From Leucosporidium creatinivorum (lineage: Eukaryota > Basidiomycota > Microbotryomycetes > Leucosporidiales > Leucosporidiaceae): a stretch of 64,000 nucleotides of DNA. Both the position numbers and the translations under genes were made by a program. Shown piece by piece: positions 10,031 through 20,677 of the stretch. Positions within the stretch are counted from its first letter, which is position 1; each line of letters begins with the position of its first letter. The stretch is from positions 334,303 through 398,302 of the forward strand of contig BCKL01000007.1 of the NCBI GenBank assembly GCA_001600635.1, written 5' to 3'. Below the pieces are notes generated by a model. That model ran no database searches, was not told the DNA's origin, and saw only the letters and a program-made list of their open reading frames with translations.

Positions 10031-11235
10031 AGCTCGGCTCACCCTTCTCGAGCTTGATCAGGGTCGCTGCAGAGTCAGGCTGTGGCTCAAAGAGTGGCAT
10101 GGAGCTCTGCTGCACCTGACCGGATAACCTCTAGCCCACCTTTCATGAGAAGTCGTGAGAGAGAGTCTGAGCTTGGCGAGTTGAAAATCGAGCCCGGCTT
10201 GCTCTCTTCTCTCTTTCTCTCCTGCCACATCCTCCTGGAGTGGTCGTTGCGTGTAGCATCCACAAGCATGATGCTCTCGCTCGTGTGAGTGCAGGCCTCT
10301 GTAAAAGGCTCTGCCACCTGGATCAAGGCCCGACTCTTCCTCGCGTGAAGCTGCTCGTCGACCTCCAACCTCTCTCAGCGAAGGATCGCAGAAGCAGTCG
10401 CTCCCGCTCTTGTAGCGCTTGGGAGTCGAGCTCACTCACAATCCTGGGACGACCGCTTCAAGTCTCCCAACAGCTCTCGCAGCCTGCTCTTCGCTGAGCA
10501 AGCTCGAACTGAGATTGAGCGCCCGAGGAGCTCGCTGCCCTTTGCTCCTCCTTAGCGATGGGAAGACCGCTATAGCCTTCCCACTCCAACCCCAGGTCCT
10601 CCTAGTGGTGCACATTTACAGGCTGCTGCTCACACAGCAGCCTTTCGCAACCGAGGAGCCGCGAGCAAGTGCTCCTCACCTTCAAGCGTCGGACTCGACG
10701 GGAGGCGCGCTACAAGTCCTCCCTCTCCTGCAGCTCTCGAGACTGTGGGCTTCTCGGTAGTCGCTAGGTGTGTGGTGAGGCCTACAGGTGAGTCCTCACT
10801 TCCTCGCTGGCTCGGATGTAGTGCAGCGGAGCGCTGCGGGGAGAGGAGGAGGGGGCGAGGAGGAATGGGAGCGGCGGAGGGTGCAGCAGAGAAGCTCGGG
10901 GAGTAGGAGGGGCTGTACCTCAGCGGAACCTACGTAGAGACTATGCAGCTGATCTTCGTTTACGCTCGTCTTTGCAGCGTCGTCGACGTTGCTCTCGTTT
11001 CCAAGCTCGGCGGCGGTTCCCTCGATAAGGCAAGTCCCTCTCGCTGCGCCCGCCACTCCCTCCTGTCAACCCCGAACGTTAGAGCTTTCAAGTACAGCCG
11101 ACTGTCGGGATGAGCTTCGAGAGCTATGGGGTTTGGAAAGGCGAGGGACGAAGCTTGCTTTTGCCGAGCCATCAGCAAGCGTCCGAATCGACGCTTCGCA
11201 CGGCGAGGCTAGCAGGCTGATAACTCCCGAGAGTT
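10031..11235 (+). repeat. dispersed 1.2 kb repeat, copy A
   Basis: This segment recurs in inverted orientation at 37119-38324. Read side by side, roughly the first 1.07 kb match at about 96-99% and the last 130 bp (toward 11235) at about 85%, with homology stopping at AGCTCGGCTCACCC on one side and a near-palindromic ACTCCCGAGAGT on the other. Both copies carry a perfect 9 bp hairpin (here 10620-10643). I see no long terminal inverted repeats, no target-site duplication and no recognisable transposase, polymerase or integrase. Open frames of 70-125 codons occur in both copies, but small length differences between copies shift frames, so protein coding is doubtful. It may be a non-autonomous mobile element or a segmental duplication of unknown type. 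Percent identities are estimates by eye. Confidence 0.85.
10620..10643. other. perfect hairpin in repeat copy A
   Basis: AGGCTGCTG, a six-base loop, then CAGCAGCCT. This is a 9 bp perfect inverted repeat, kept in the other copy of the element at 37711-37734. It could fold in RNA or cruciform DNA. Its function is unknown. Confidence 0.7.
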
Positions 11236-11300
11236 GCCAGTCATGCTCCTGCTAACCCTAGAGTGTGCTGCTCATTGCTTGAGTGTGAGCCGAGAGAAGA

Positions 11301-11468
11301 GCGAAGAGAAAGGGCAGGGAGGGGAGAGGAAAGGGAGCAGTTGGCGCCGCTCAACGGTCAGCTCTCGCTCTCTCCCTGCTCCAGGCAAGACTACAGAGCG
11401 GCTCAAGGGGCGGCAGAAGAGATGCACGAACTTGAAGAGAAAATCGTGGCCGCGTCGGCCTGCATCGA
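11301..11468 (-). pseudogene. inverted duplicate fragment of RAB11 exon 2 and intron 2
   Basis: These 168 bases match the reverse complement of 5939-6107 with only a handful of differences (about 95% by eye). The source is the end of RAB11 intron 1, the whole 29 nt exon 2 and most of intron 2 of the gene 5.4 kb away. The copy lacks all other exons, so it cannot encode a GTPase. It retains the CTGAC branch word of the parental intron, which shows genomic DNA rather than spliced RNA was copied. It lies 65 bp beyond the edge of dispersed repeat copy A. Edges are sharp at GCGAAGAGAA (11301) and TGCATCGA (11468). Confidence 0.88.
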
Positions 11469-11932
11469 CTCACTGCGCTGGTCAGTTCGACCGTCGCCGA
11501 GCCAATCTCGCCCTCGAGCAGTGGCTGCTGCAGAGGAGCATGCTCGCCTTCAGCGCGGCTCAGAGGTCGCAGTAGACAGTTAGGTGGATTGCAAGAGTTG
11601 CCGAAGTCCCGCCCCTCTACTTCGCAAAGCAGGCTGGCGAGCGACCGAAAGACCCGTCGCCTTCACCTCATGAAGCAGCACGACAAGCAGAGAGGCAGCA
11701 GGCTCCGACGCGGCTGCCAGCTGGAGCCGGAAAGACACACTCGAGCATCAATCGTCCTTTGGACAGCGAGCGGCTCCGTTGAAATCGAGGAGAGCGAGGC
11801 GCGAGAGAGCCGCTCTACTGGGAGAAGTTGATGAGCTGTTTCGAGCGAACGCGACGAACGATGAAGCTTACAGCTGAAACATAAGGTATCGATTCCCAAC
11901 AAAGCGTCTGCACCTTCCCAGTCCTCCCCTGC
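11469..11932. other. gene-free segment beyond the RAB11 fragment
   Basis: About 460 bp between the RAB11 fragment and the RBM42 stop. It holds the 3' flank of RBM42. No frame has homology or splice support, and no further similarity to the rest of the window was recognised, so its origin is unknown. Confidence 0.4.
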
Positions 11933-12963
11933 TCAACGACGAATGTAGCTCTTGCGCGAGCGCTCGGGTCCATATCCTCCCATCCCTGCGAGCGACTCTG
12001 CCTCGGCCGCCTTCGACTTCTCGTACGGAACTGTTCCCGACTTGGTCTTCTTCTTGGCGTCCAGTGCTGCTGCCTTGCGGTTTCCGATATTAACGGCGGC
12101 GACTCCGGCGGTGGCTTTGGAGATCTTGACGGGGCGGGTTCCGACGTATTTGCCTGTGGCATATGGAAAAAGAGGGGGAGAGCGGACGGAGTGTGAATGG
12201 GATGGGCGGAGAGGAGACGAAAGGGAGAGCGATGGGAGAAGGGGAGTCAGCTTCGGTCGCTTCGGCTCGGCGATGCGAGCAGGCAAGACTCACCATTCAT
12301 CTCCTTCCAAGCCTTCAAGAAGTCCTCGGGATCGCTGTACGACACAAAGCCGAAACCCTTGCCCTTGTTGGTGTACTTGTCGCGGATGATCTTGGCCTTG
12401 ACGAAGGACTTGTAGCGCACTCCCGAGAAGGCTTGCACGAAGAGGTCGTCCGAGAGAGCAGGGTCCAAGTCACCGATGAAGAGGCGGAAATGAGCTGTAG
12501 GTAGAACGGAAGGCGAACGCAGAGCGGCCGAGGATGAAAGGGAGGAGAGGGGGAACCAAGTCAGCTCTCGAACCTCGCGACTACAGCAGTAGAGCAGCTG
12601 CAACTCACCAGGATCCCATTCCATCAAACTCGGGTCCTCCCAGACCTCTCCTCCACCCTTCCTCAACACCGTCGTCCTCGCCTTGCCCTTGTTTCCGTCC
12701 GCCACCGCCGGAGCGTGCTTCTTGGCCGCCTCTGGGGTGTAGATGGACTGCTGAGCAGCTACATCGGCGTCGAATCCACCAGCGTATGGGTCTGCGCCTG
12801 CTCCTGGGTAAGCGGGTCCTGCGCCGTAGCCTGCTCCAGCCGAGTAGGAAGGGCCAGCTGGAGGGTAAGCAGGGCCTGCTGCAGCGTAGGCGGGATAGGT
12901 TGGTGCAGGGCCGTAGGTGGAGCCTGGGGTGCTGTAAGGGTTTCCGTAAGGGTTGTAGGACAT
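11933..12963 (-). CDS. RBM42: RNA-binding protein, RBM42 type
   Basis: Single-RRM protein resembling RBM42, an RNA-binding protein associated with spliceosomal and stress-granule complexes. Three exons (12963-12609, 12494-12294, 12153-11933) give 777 nt, or 258 residues. The first third is a low-complexity Tyr/Gly/Pro/Ala region (MSYNPYGNPYSTPGS onward). The RRM follows: RNP2-like FRLFIGDL, VKAKIIRDKYTNKGKG and RNP1-like KGFGFVSYSDPEDF, then MNGKYVGTRPVKISKAT, the C-terminal extension characteristic of RBM42. The tail ends SRKSYIRR. The start lies only 97 bp from the divergent NDUFA13 start. Family assignment is confident from the RRM and the KYVGTRPVK junction; the precise role in this organism is inferred. 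Confidence 0.9.
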
Positions 12964-13060
12964 TGCGGAGGTGCGAAAGAGATGTGGCAGGAGTCTAAGG
13001 AGCGGATCGAGGCCAACTCGCCCAAGTCGAGACAGCTCTCCCTCCTCCACACTCAGCGCC
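12964..13060. promoter_or_regulatory. 97 bp divergent promoter RBM42/NDUFA13
   Basis: Only 97 bp separate the two start codons, so the leaders of the divergent transcripts must share or overlap promoter DNA. No TATA element is visible. The sequence is mixed GC-rich with a CTCTCCCTCCTCC pyrimidine tract toward NDUFA13. Confidence 0.6.
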
Positions 13061-13815
13061 ATGGTCAACTACAAGCAGTCAGTCGCTCGCTGCATCTCGA
13101 TAGAGCTCTGTTCACTCACCTTACCTACTCCGCTACAGGGATCTGCCACCAAAGGGCGGTTTCGAGGCCATCAAGTTCAAGCGTAACCTGCCTACTAAGG
13201 GTCCTGGAGGAGCCGTCGTCTTCGGCGCCGTCACCGCCATCTGCGCTTTCGGTTTCTGGCGTGTCGGTCTCGGTAATCTCGAGAAGAGGTGAGCTTTCGC
13301 CTTCTATTCGTCCTGCTCAGCTCCGACGGCGCTGGGAAGGTGTTTTGCGGGACGGGATTGGGCCAGCAGAGGGTGGTGTAGCCGTAGAGGTTATAGGCAG
13401 GATGATAGTGATATGTCGGAGAGCTGTACGCTGACCCCGTCGCTCTTACCGTCTCTAGGGAGCTGCAACGCGAGAGGGCGTGGTCGCGCATCCACCTCGT
13501 CCCTCTGCTGCTCGCCGAGAGTGACCGTGACATCTACCGGAGGGAGCAGGCTGCGTTGGCGCGTGAGAAGGAGATTATGAAGGATGTCCCCGGGTGGGAG
13601 GTAAGTCCTCGTCTCGAATCTCGGCGTTGAGGGAGGCTTCGCGCGGGGGAGTCGGCGGCACTTGCTTCTGCTGGCTCTTCTCATTCGAACTAGAGCCTTG
13701 ACGCTTGGACGTATTTCTCACAGAGCAGAGCGCTGACCTCTTGCATCTCCTACAGGTCGGACAAAAGGCTTACCACTCGAAGAGGTATCAGCCGGCGTCG
13801 ATCGTTGTCATTTAG
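13061..13815 (+). CDS. NDUFA13: complex I subunit NDUFA13 (GRIM-19/B16.6)
   Basis: Accessory subunit of mitochondrial NADH:ubiquinone oxidoreductase. Four exons (13061-13077, 13139-13288, 13459-13600, 13756-13815) sum to 369 nt, or 122 residues. The family pattern is clear: MVNYKQDLPPKGGFEAIKF, then a membrane helix in GAVVFGAVTAICAFGFW, then the charged matrix or intermembrane-space helix ELQRERAWSRIHLVPLL with ESDRDIYRREQAALA and MKDVPGWEVGQKAYHS. The length is slightly short of the animal protein but usual for fungi. The first coding exon is only 17 nt. Its presence, with NDUFS3 and NDUFAF3 nearby, shows that this organism has a proton-pumping complex I. Confidence 0.95.
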
Positions 13816-14065
13816 AAGTGCAAGAGTGTCCTTTGTCCCATTCGCCTCGACTTTCGGTCGCCACGGAGAGTACAATGAAGCGAGCGGCAGCGCTGTGGCT
13901 ACAGCTGGTCGTCTCGGCGTTCGCTTCGCAGGCTCTCGGAGATGACTTTCGGCGCTCCTGCTCTCGCTCGCCGGGATGGTCAACAGATCAACAGAAAGCA
14001 CTGCTCATATGAACATCTAACTACGGCACTGCAGATACTACAGCTCACCCTCCCTCGCCGATCAG

Positions 14066-15552
14066 CTACGCCCGAGCTCGCTCGGCGTAAGCTGCTGCCG
14101 ACGCCTTGACGCGCCGGAGGAGGGGAATGACCATGCAGTCGAGGCTGAGAGTTTGGTCGTGTCCAGCGTCGGGGATGGTGTGCCAGTCGTCCTCCGCCAC
14201 GAGCTTGAGGCGCTCGACGAGGAGGTCTCGGAGGTAGTCTTGGCCCTTGGTCGGCACGAGCCCATCCTCCGCTGCATACCATACCGCTATCCTGGTCGGC
14301 AGGGGCCCCTCCTCCATCTTCCTCTTGAGCGCGCTGAATCCTCGTTCGAACAGCAGCTGCTCATCCACCTCTTCTCCTTCCTCGCCCTCTCCCCAGCCCC
14401 ACCTCGCTCCGTCCCCTTTCCTCAAGCACACCAACGCCTCCTCGCCCATCGAATCCAGCCCCTCCGCCAAGACCCAGCTCATCCCAATCGAGAACATCTC
14501 TGGCGGGTAGTATCGACCTCCAAAGACCTTCTTATGTGGCTCCTTCTCGGCTTGACGAAGCGCGAACTGGATGAACTTCTTCTCCTGCGAGTCGCCGCGC
14601 TTGAGGGCCGCTTCCTCGGCTTGTTCCTCCTCCTTCTCGGGTTCGACGCCGCCTCCCTTGGCCCATCCTGGCGCTAGGCCAGCCGAAACGTTGGCGAGTC
14701 CCGAGGAGAGGCCGCCCGAGAAGGAGAGCAGTCCCGACGCGGTGCCGGTGGTCCACGACTCGGCTTTCATGAGACCACCGAGGAGGCCACCGAGACTCCC
14801 TGTGGCTTGCGAGGGGATCCAGCGAGCGATTGAGAGGGGGATGGAGCCCGAGAGCCAGGGGGGAACGAAGGGGGAGGAGGCGATCCATTCGAGGACGGTG
14901 AGGTGCGGTGGGAGGTTGAGGAGGAGATAGAGGGTGTACAGGTCGCCGTTGGAGTGGGAGAGGATGGAGAAGGTGTTGATTCCCTCGTGGGCGAGGAGAG
15001 CGACGACCGCTTCGCGAGTCCATTCGAAGCGCCGAGCTAGCGGGACGGGGGTGGACCCGCCTGATGAGGGTCTGTCGATGGAGATGATGCGAACGTCGTG
15101 CTCGTCGCAGATTCCGTCGAAGAAGCATACAGCTAAGCGGTTGCCGCCTGCGAAGAGGGTGGAGTTACGATGTTCGGTCGAGGTTCGGTTAGCTCAGAGG
15201 AGAGGGTGAGAGCAAGCAGAGGGAGACATAGCTCACCTAGACCGTTCAGCCACAGCAGAGTAGGAGCGTCTGGCTCCTTGCTGCCGGCCACGGCGTAAGT
15301 CAAACGATGGTCGGGCTCGCCAGCTTCGAGGAAGGAAGGGCGAAACTTGAGCGATTTGTGGAAACGGTTGTCGAGGAGATATGCTTCTGGATCTTGGTAC
15401 GCCTCGGGAAGTAGTGTCATGGACGGTGTGCGAGTGTGCGCTCGCAACGAAGCGAACGCTTGAGAGCTCGAGCCTTGGGGCGCTGGGATGGGCGCTTCTG
15501 TGGTGGTAGCCGGTGGCTCAGCAGCCTGCGGTTGATCTGTAACGTCCGCCAT
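14066..15552 (-). CDS. alpha/beta hydrolase-fold protein
   Basis: Probable serine hydrolase of the alpha/beta fold. Two large exons are joined by an intron near 15140-15240. The N-terminus (MADVTDQPQAAEPPATT) is disordered. Core motifs follow: LTYAVAGSKEPDAPTLLWLNGLG (oxyanion region; read as two parts), DRPSSGGSTP, and the nucleophile elbow SHSNGD, close to the G-x-S-x-G consensus with Ser as nucleophile. A large lid-like insertion with Gly/Ser- and Glu-rich stretches precedes VWYAAEDGLVP (likely acid) and DAGHDQT (likely catalytic His). The substrate cannot be told from sequence. It has no signal peptide and no peroxisomal tail. It converges with NDUFA13 and runs in the same direction as NDUFS3, 240 bp apart. 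Confidence 0.8.
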
Positions 15553-15792
15553 TGCTGTAAGACGAGTCGAAGCAGAGTCGAGCGGAGCGCAGGAGCGAGA
15601 GAGGCGAAAGCGGTTGTTTGGGCTCTCAAAAGGATCGCTTGACGCTGCTTGACGTCGAAGGCGGTTGCAGGGAAGTAGATGCTTCTTCGCTGACAGCTCT
15701 ATGAGTAGCGCACAGCACTCCCGAATGGTCTGCGAGTCTACAATCTGGCATTACTGAACGAGCTACCCCTCTCTCCACTGCTTCTCCCCACT

Positions 15793-17104
15793 TCACTTCT
15801 TGGCCTCCTCGACCTTCTTTTCCTCCACTGGTGGCTTGAGGACAAACTGGTCCGCACGAGTGTCAACTCCCGATCCAACGGCCTCCCAAGGCTGCACGAG
15901 GAGGGAGAAATAGTCAGCTCGGCGAACTTGCGAAGGCTGATCTCGGCGGCCGAGTCGAGGTTCCGGCGTGCGCAGAGCTCGCTACGAGCTAGCAGAACAT
16001 TCCAACTCACCGAAAGAGCTCCCTCGAAGTTCCTGAACGCCTGACTGAGCTGCAGCGGCTCGGAGACAACGCGCTTCTTCTCCTCGTCGTAGCGAACCTC
16101 GGTGTATCCCTAGGAGAGCGACGATGAGTCAGCGAATTCGTCCAGTGCGAAACGAATCCCCTAGTAGTGCAGAGGAGTAACGCACGGTCAAGGGGAAGTC
16201 CTTGCGAAGGGGGTGGCCCTCGAATCCGTAGTCGGTGAGGATGCGACGGAGATCGGGGTGGCCGCTGAAGAAGATTCCGTACATGTCCCAGGCCTCACGC
16301 TCGTACCTATGAGAAGTAGTAGCAAGAGCGGTTAGCAGGTCGCTCGGCGATGCTCGAGTCCTCCGCTTCGTCCCATCGCAGGTCGCGCATTCGACCTCCG
16401 CTCGTATGGCCCTATTACAACTCCCTCGACCAGCTCAGGTTGTTCAACTCACCAGTCGGCACCGCGGAAGAGGGGAACGACGGAGGGAACGGGCGAGACC
16501 TCATCGGCGTAGGTCTTGACGCGGATCCTCGAGTTGTGCTTGACCGAGAGCAAGTGGTAGACGACCTCGAAGCGCTTGGAGCGTTGTGGGTAGTCGGCGC
16601 CGCAAATGTCCATGACCGACTTGAACTGGGTGTTGGTGTGGTCGCGGAGGAAGTGCATCACGGGCACGGCGGCGGAGGGAGCAACGTAAAGGGTGAGCTC
16701 GTCCTTGTAGACCGAGGTCTGCTGGACGAATTTGGGGAGCGATGCCATGCTGTTTGATGTCAGTAGATGGTCAGCACTAGAATACAAGCGCCAGAGCAGC
16801 CAGGCGACCAGGGCTGAGAGTGCGGGCGCGCTCTTCTGCTGGCCCAGCTCGTAGAGAGGGAGGCAACTCACATCCAAGCGCCATACTCCTGAAGAGCGGG
16901 AGTGAAGGGCTTGAAGTCCTCGGCGGGGTTCCGTCCAGCGGGCTCGACGAAGGGCGACTCCTTGCCAGAGGGAGCGGCTGAGAAACGAATCGCAGAAGAC
17001 GAGAGGCAGCGCGCTCCAGCGACGGCGAGAGGGCGAGCAGCAGCTGGCCGGACAGCAGCAGAAGTGCTAGCGAGCACGCGGCCGAGGGTACGCTGAGCAG
17101 CCAT
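15793..17104 (-). CDS. NDUFS3: complex I 30 kDa subunit NDUFS3
   Basis: Core hydrophilic subunit of mitochondrial complex I, in the peripheral arm near the quinone module. It starts with a mitochondrial presequence ([20 protein letters not shown], rich in Arg/Ala). The conserved domain follows: [52 protein letters not shown], then the family signature [20 protein letters not shown] and [20 protein letters not shown]. The tail is [20 protein letters not shown], stop at 15793-15795. At least five introns were followed. It is divergent from GWT1 with only 148 bp between the starts. The identity is unambiguous. Confidence 0.96.
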
Positions 17105-17252
17105 GATGATGAGGAGGAAGTGGAGAAGGGCAGACTCGCGATTGGGCGAGCAGTCGAGGAGGGTCGAAATTCAAGGTAAGAAACTCGATTAGCTCGAGTT
17201 CCTTAGTCGAATTCGATTCCAGCTTGGCTCTCTCTTCGTCTTCCCACGCGGC
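17105..17252. promoter_or_regulatory. 148 bp divergent promoter NDUFS3/GWT1
   Basis: Short spacer between the two start codons. It contains no TATA box. A GAATTC-containing AT-richer patch lies near 17190-17222. The two products act in different compartments, so shared control would reflect general growth rather than one pathway. Confidence 0.5.
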
Positions 17253-19146
17253 ATGAGCGGGTACAAGGAGGCCAAGGAGGCTTTTGTGAGTGGGAGTACA
17301 GGCGGATCAGTCACTAGGATCAATGCCGTGTGTGCTACAGCAGCCGTGAGTCGCCTGGAGGAGCTCCTCGAGCCTACACGTGCTGAACTCGCTTCCACAG
17401 ACGACCTACGCCCTATGGACAGTTCTCACTCCTCGACTAGCACTAAGAACAGGTAGCCCATCGCTCAGGGTACCCGCCATCGAATTCGGCATCCTCGTCG
17501 TCCCTCTCCTCCTCGCCTTGACGGCTCTCTCGGCCCATCCTCTCGCGCTCAATGTCCTTCTCACAGCACTCGTCGTTGCTGCGGATCGACTCGAGCTTCC
17601 CCTCGCCTCCCCTCCACTCTCGCCCAAGCAGACGAGGCGCTCGGCGGATCCACTACCTCTCGGCAACCGACTCTTCTCCCAGCCATTCGTCACAGTCTAT
17701 CGCGCCCACATGATGCTCATGACAGTCATCTGTATTCTCTCCGTCGACTTCAAGATCTTTCCTCGCGAGTTTGCTAAAGCAGAGACGTGGGGAACCTCGC
17801 TGGTGAGTCCGCTTAGCACTCGGGCGCTCGTTGCCGCTTGCGTATGCTCTTCGGCACCCAGATGGACATTGGAGTCGGCTCGTTCGTCTTCTCGCTCGGC
17901 CTCATCAGCGCTCTCCCTCTACTGCGGACGACGGATCGCACACCCTTCTTCTCGGCGGTCTGGCAGTCGACCAAGAAGAGCGCTGGTGTTCTTGCGCTCG
18001 GCCTCGCTCGGGTGATTATGGTCAAGGGAGTTAAGTATCCGGTTAGTTGCACTTCTCCTTCGCATCGCAGCGTACTACTGACGCACTTCGCGTGCAGGAG
18101 CATGTTACCGAGTACGGCGTCCACTGGAACTTCTTCTTCACCATGGGCCTCCTTCCCATCTTCGGTGCCGCCCTCCAATACCTCTCACCTCTTGTGGACT
18201 TCCATTTGATGGCGCTCGTCATCTCGGTCGGTGAGTGAAGTCCCGTTCTCGGCCTCGGCTTTCGCTGACCTCTAGGCCTTTCCTCGCAGTCCACCAATTC
18301 GCTCTGTCTCATACACCTTTGCAAGCTTGGACGCTCAATGCCGAGCGGACCTCTCTTCTCTCGCAGAACAAGGAGGGCATCGTCAGCCTGCCTGGCGAGT
18401 CATGATCTGCCTTCCCAGCTCGGCGCTTGCTGACCCGCTCCCCGCCGCCGACCCCACAGGCTACCTCGCCATCTTCCTCTTCGGCATCGGTACCGGCCTC
18501 TACGTCCTACCGCCAAATCCCTACTTCTACAAAGCTCTTCACCTCCAATCCAAGCCCACCGACTCGCCCGAGGTCCGGCGCGCCATCGAGGAGAAGAGGC
18601 AGAAGGCATGGAAGCCGAAGCCAGGAAAGCTAGCGAACGTGCTCGGAAGCTATGCCATGCTTTGGTGGGGATCCTACCTGGCGCTGCGCTACTTTGGCGG
18701 CGACGTCTCACGACGAGTGGTGAGTACTCGGGTCCCGGCGTTGAAGTCGAATTGGTCGCTGACTCTCTCATTTGTAGGCCAACCTCCCCTACGTCATCTG
18801 GATCGCTGCATTCAACACTTCCTTCATCTTCCTCTACCTCATCATCCACTCCTGGGCCTCGTCAAAGCCTCTCGCCCGAGCGGTCGGCGCACCCGCCATC
18901 TTCGACGCCTTCAATCGCAACGGTCTCGTCGTCTTCCTCGTGGTGAGACTCGTAGGTCTACCACTGGAAGTAACAGCTCCTGACTTCGCGTTCACTCTGC
19001 AGGCCAACCTCCTCACTGGACTCGTCAACGTCTCGATCGAGAGCATGTACGCCTCCGACTCGCTCGCCTTGGTCGTGTTGCTGCTGTACTGCGCTGGAGT
19101 AGTAGGGGCAGCATGGATGTTGCGGACGAAGCGATTGCGGATGTAA
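17253..19146 (+). CDS. GWT1: GPI inositol acyltransferase GWT1/PIG-W
   Basis: ER membrane enzyme that acylates the inositol of GlcN-PI during GPI-anchor synthesis, and target of the antifungal class that includes gepinacin and manogepix. Multi-exon gene; the start [14 protein letters not shown] and the following [15 protein letters not shown] match the family N-terminus. About a dozen hydrophobic helices follow. Conserved segments include [55 protein letters not shown], then [20 protein letters not shown] and [10 protein letters not shown]. The C-terminus [18 protein letters not shown] with [18 protein letters not shown] carries the usual Arg/Lys tail. Introns are short with GCTGACC branch words. 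There is no sign of disruption. Confidence 0.95.
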
Positions 19147-19203
19147 GGTGCGCTGCTATTGTGATGCTATCTTGTCTACTCGCCTTTCGCCCATCTTTTC
19201 ACC

Positions 19204-20677
19204 TCAACGCCGACGACCGCTACCGACCTCCTCGTCGCTGCTGTACGATGCCTGATGTCCTACAGAGCTCATAAGAGGCTCATCGTCACTCTCCGCCACT
19301 CTGCTCGCCCCTCGCCCGCCGTTCCTTCGACTCTTTTCATTCCGCCCACTTCGGCTTTGCTGATCGTGCCCAAGCTCGAGGTGCGCGAGAGGTGTAGGAG
19401 GGTAGCCGGTCTGCGGAGGAGAAGAGGTAGAAGCGGTGCGACCTGCTGCCCCCTGTCGAAGTAGCCATGGAGGGTCGGCTCCGACCTGGGTTCGACTGAC
19501 CGCCGAGGAGGACGGGTGCAGCTCGTCGTCGAGGTCCGAGTCCGAGTAACCACTCGGAGGTGGAACAGCCTTTGGCGGCTTGTTAGGATTAGGGCCTCGG
19601 TGGTCGTATGGGTACTCGATGTCGTCCGGCACCTTGTGCAGCTTTCGGTGTTCCTTTGGCGGGCGAAGGGATTTGGCCGAGCGAGTGCGGCAGAAGATGA
19701 AGGCGAAGATGAAGAAGGTGGCGTGGAAGAGCGATGCGATGATGGTGGGTGCGATGGCGGCGGCGCGGACTGCGCTCCACCAGCCGGTGCAGGAGGGGCG
19801 GAAGGCGGTGAGCTCGCTGTGAGGTCGACCGAGGTAAGTTCAGCGGACTGGAAAAGGACTGGAGCTCGTCGCGACGTACCACACGTTGAGTATCCACGCT
19901 TTGTTCCCTTCACTGAGCTCGAAGTTGAGGCAGACGACCATCAGCGGGATCTGCCAGACCGAGACGATCTGCGCCGAACGCCGAGCGGGTCAGCTTGCGG
20001 CAGCGAGGTTTACTCGAACCAGCTCTCGAGGTCAAGGACCTACTCCGTACGCGTACACCGACCCCTCCTGCAGCTCGCGAGATGTCGTGCAAAGTGCGAG
20101 ACACATGTCCATCGTCTGCCGAAGCGGACGAAGCTGTCAGCAGCCTTCTGCTGACACGACAAGGCTGCAGAGCTCACCAAGCATAGCTGCATAGCGTACC
20201 AGAACGCTGTGGCGAGACTGGAGTTGGCAAGACCTGTACGAGGGCAGGAGGTCAGCAAGGCTTGACCCGGTCACCAACGCCGAACCAGCTTTTCGGGTGG
20301 CGAGACTCTGTGATACTTTGGACGCATGTGTCAAGCAGCTGATATATCCAACTCACCTCCAAGTGGACTTGCCGGCAGCTTCTTCAGCAGGTCTTCGTTC
20401 ACCGACATCGAATAGGTGTCTGCGAGGGTATCGCCGAGTTAGCTCTTTTCTCGACGGTGCTAGATGATTACTCACATCCGTAAGCCCAGCTGAGCAGAAT
20501 GATACAGGTCACATCCATCACGAGCACTGCCGCTCCTACAAGAAGGGTCGAGCCCGCCAAGTACGAGCCTTGCCACAGCGCCCACGGGCTCAAGAACCTC
20601 GGCTCGTTGTTGGTGGTCTCCGCTCGCTGTTGCGTTGAACTTGCTCCTGCTCTGAACCGGTTCAGTAGCGCGCTCAT
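19204..20677 (-). CDS. four-helix membrane protein, unknown function
   Basis: I do not recognise the family. Six exons join in frame (MSALLNRFRAGASSTQQ; TLLVGAAVLVMDVTCIILLS; YSMSVNEDLLKKLPASPLG; LATAFWYAMQLCLTMDMC; IVSVWQIPLMVVCLNFELS; PTIIASLFHATFFIFAFIFC). Four hydrophobic segments are visible, followed by a long hydrophilic C-terminal tail with PDDIEYPYDHRGP, Ser/Pro-rich stretches and a final EEVGSGRRR. A basic stretch directly after the fourth helix suggests that this tail is cytosolic. No catalytic motif is evident. Its 3' end lies 57 bp from the converging GWT1 stop. It is divergent from the aminotransferase across 620 bp. A transporter-accessory or membrane-sensor role would be a guess. 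Confidence 0.75.

Noticed and set aside
10058-10435. 125-codon open frame in repeat copy A with a near-identical partner in copy B
   Set aside because: Two or more frames are equally open, the copies differ by non-synonymous changes as often as not, and no domain is visible. Kept as repeat, not gene.
10031-11235. Classifying the dispersed repeat as an LTR, TIR or Helitron element
   Set aside because: No terminal repeats, target-site duplication, or diagnostic ends could be defined from two copies, so the class is left open.
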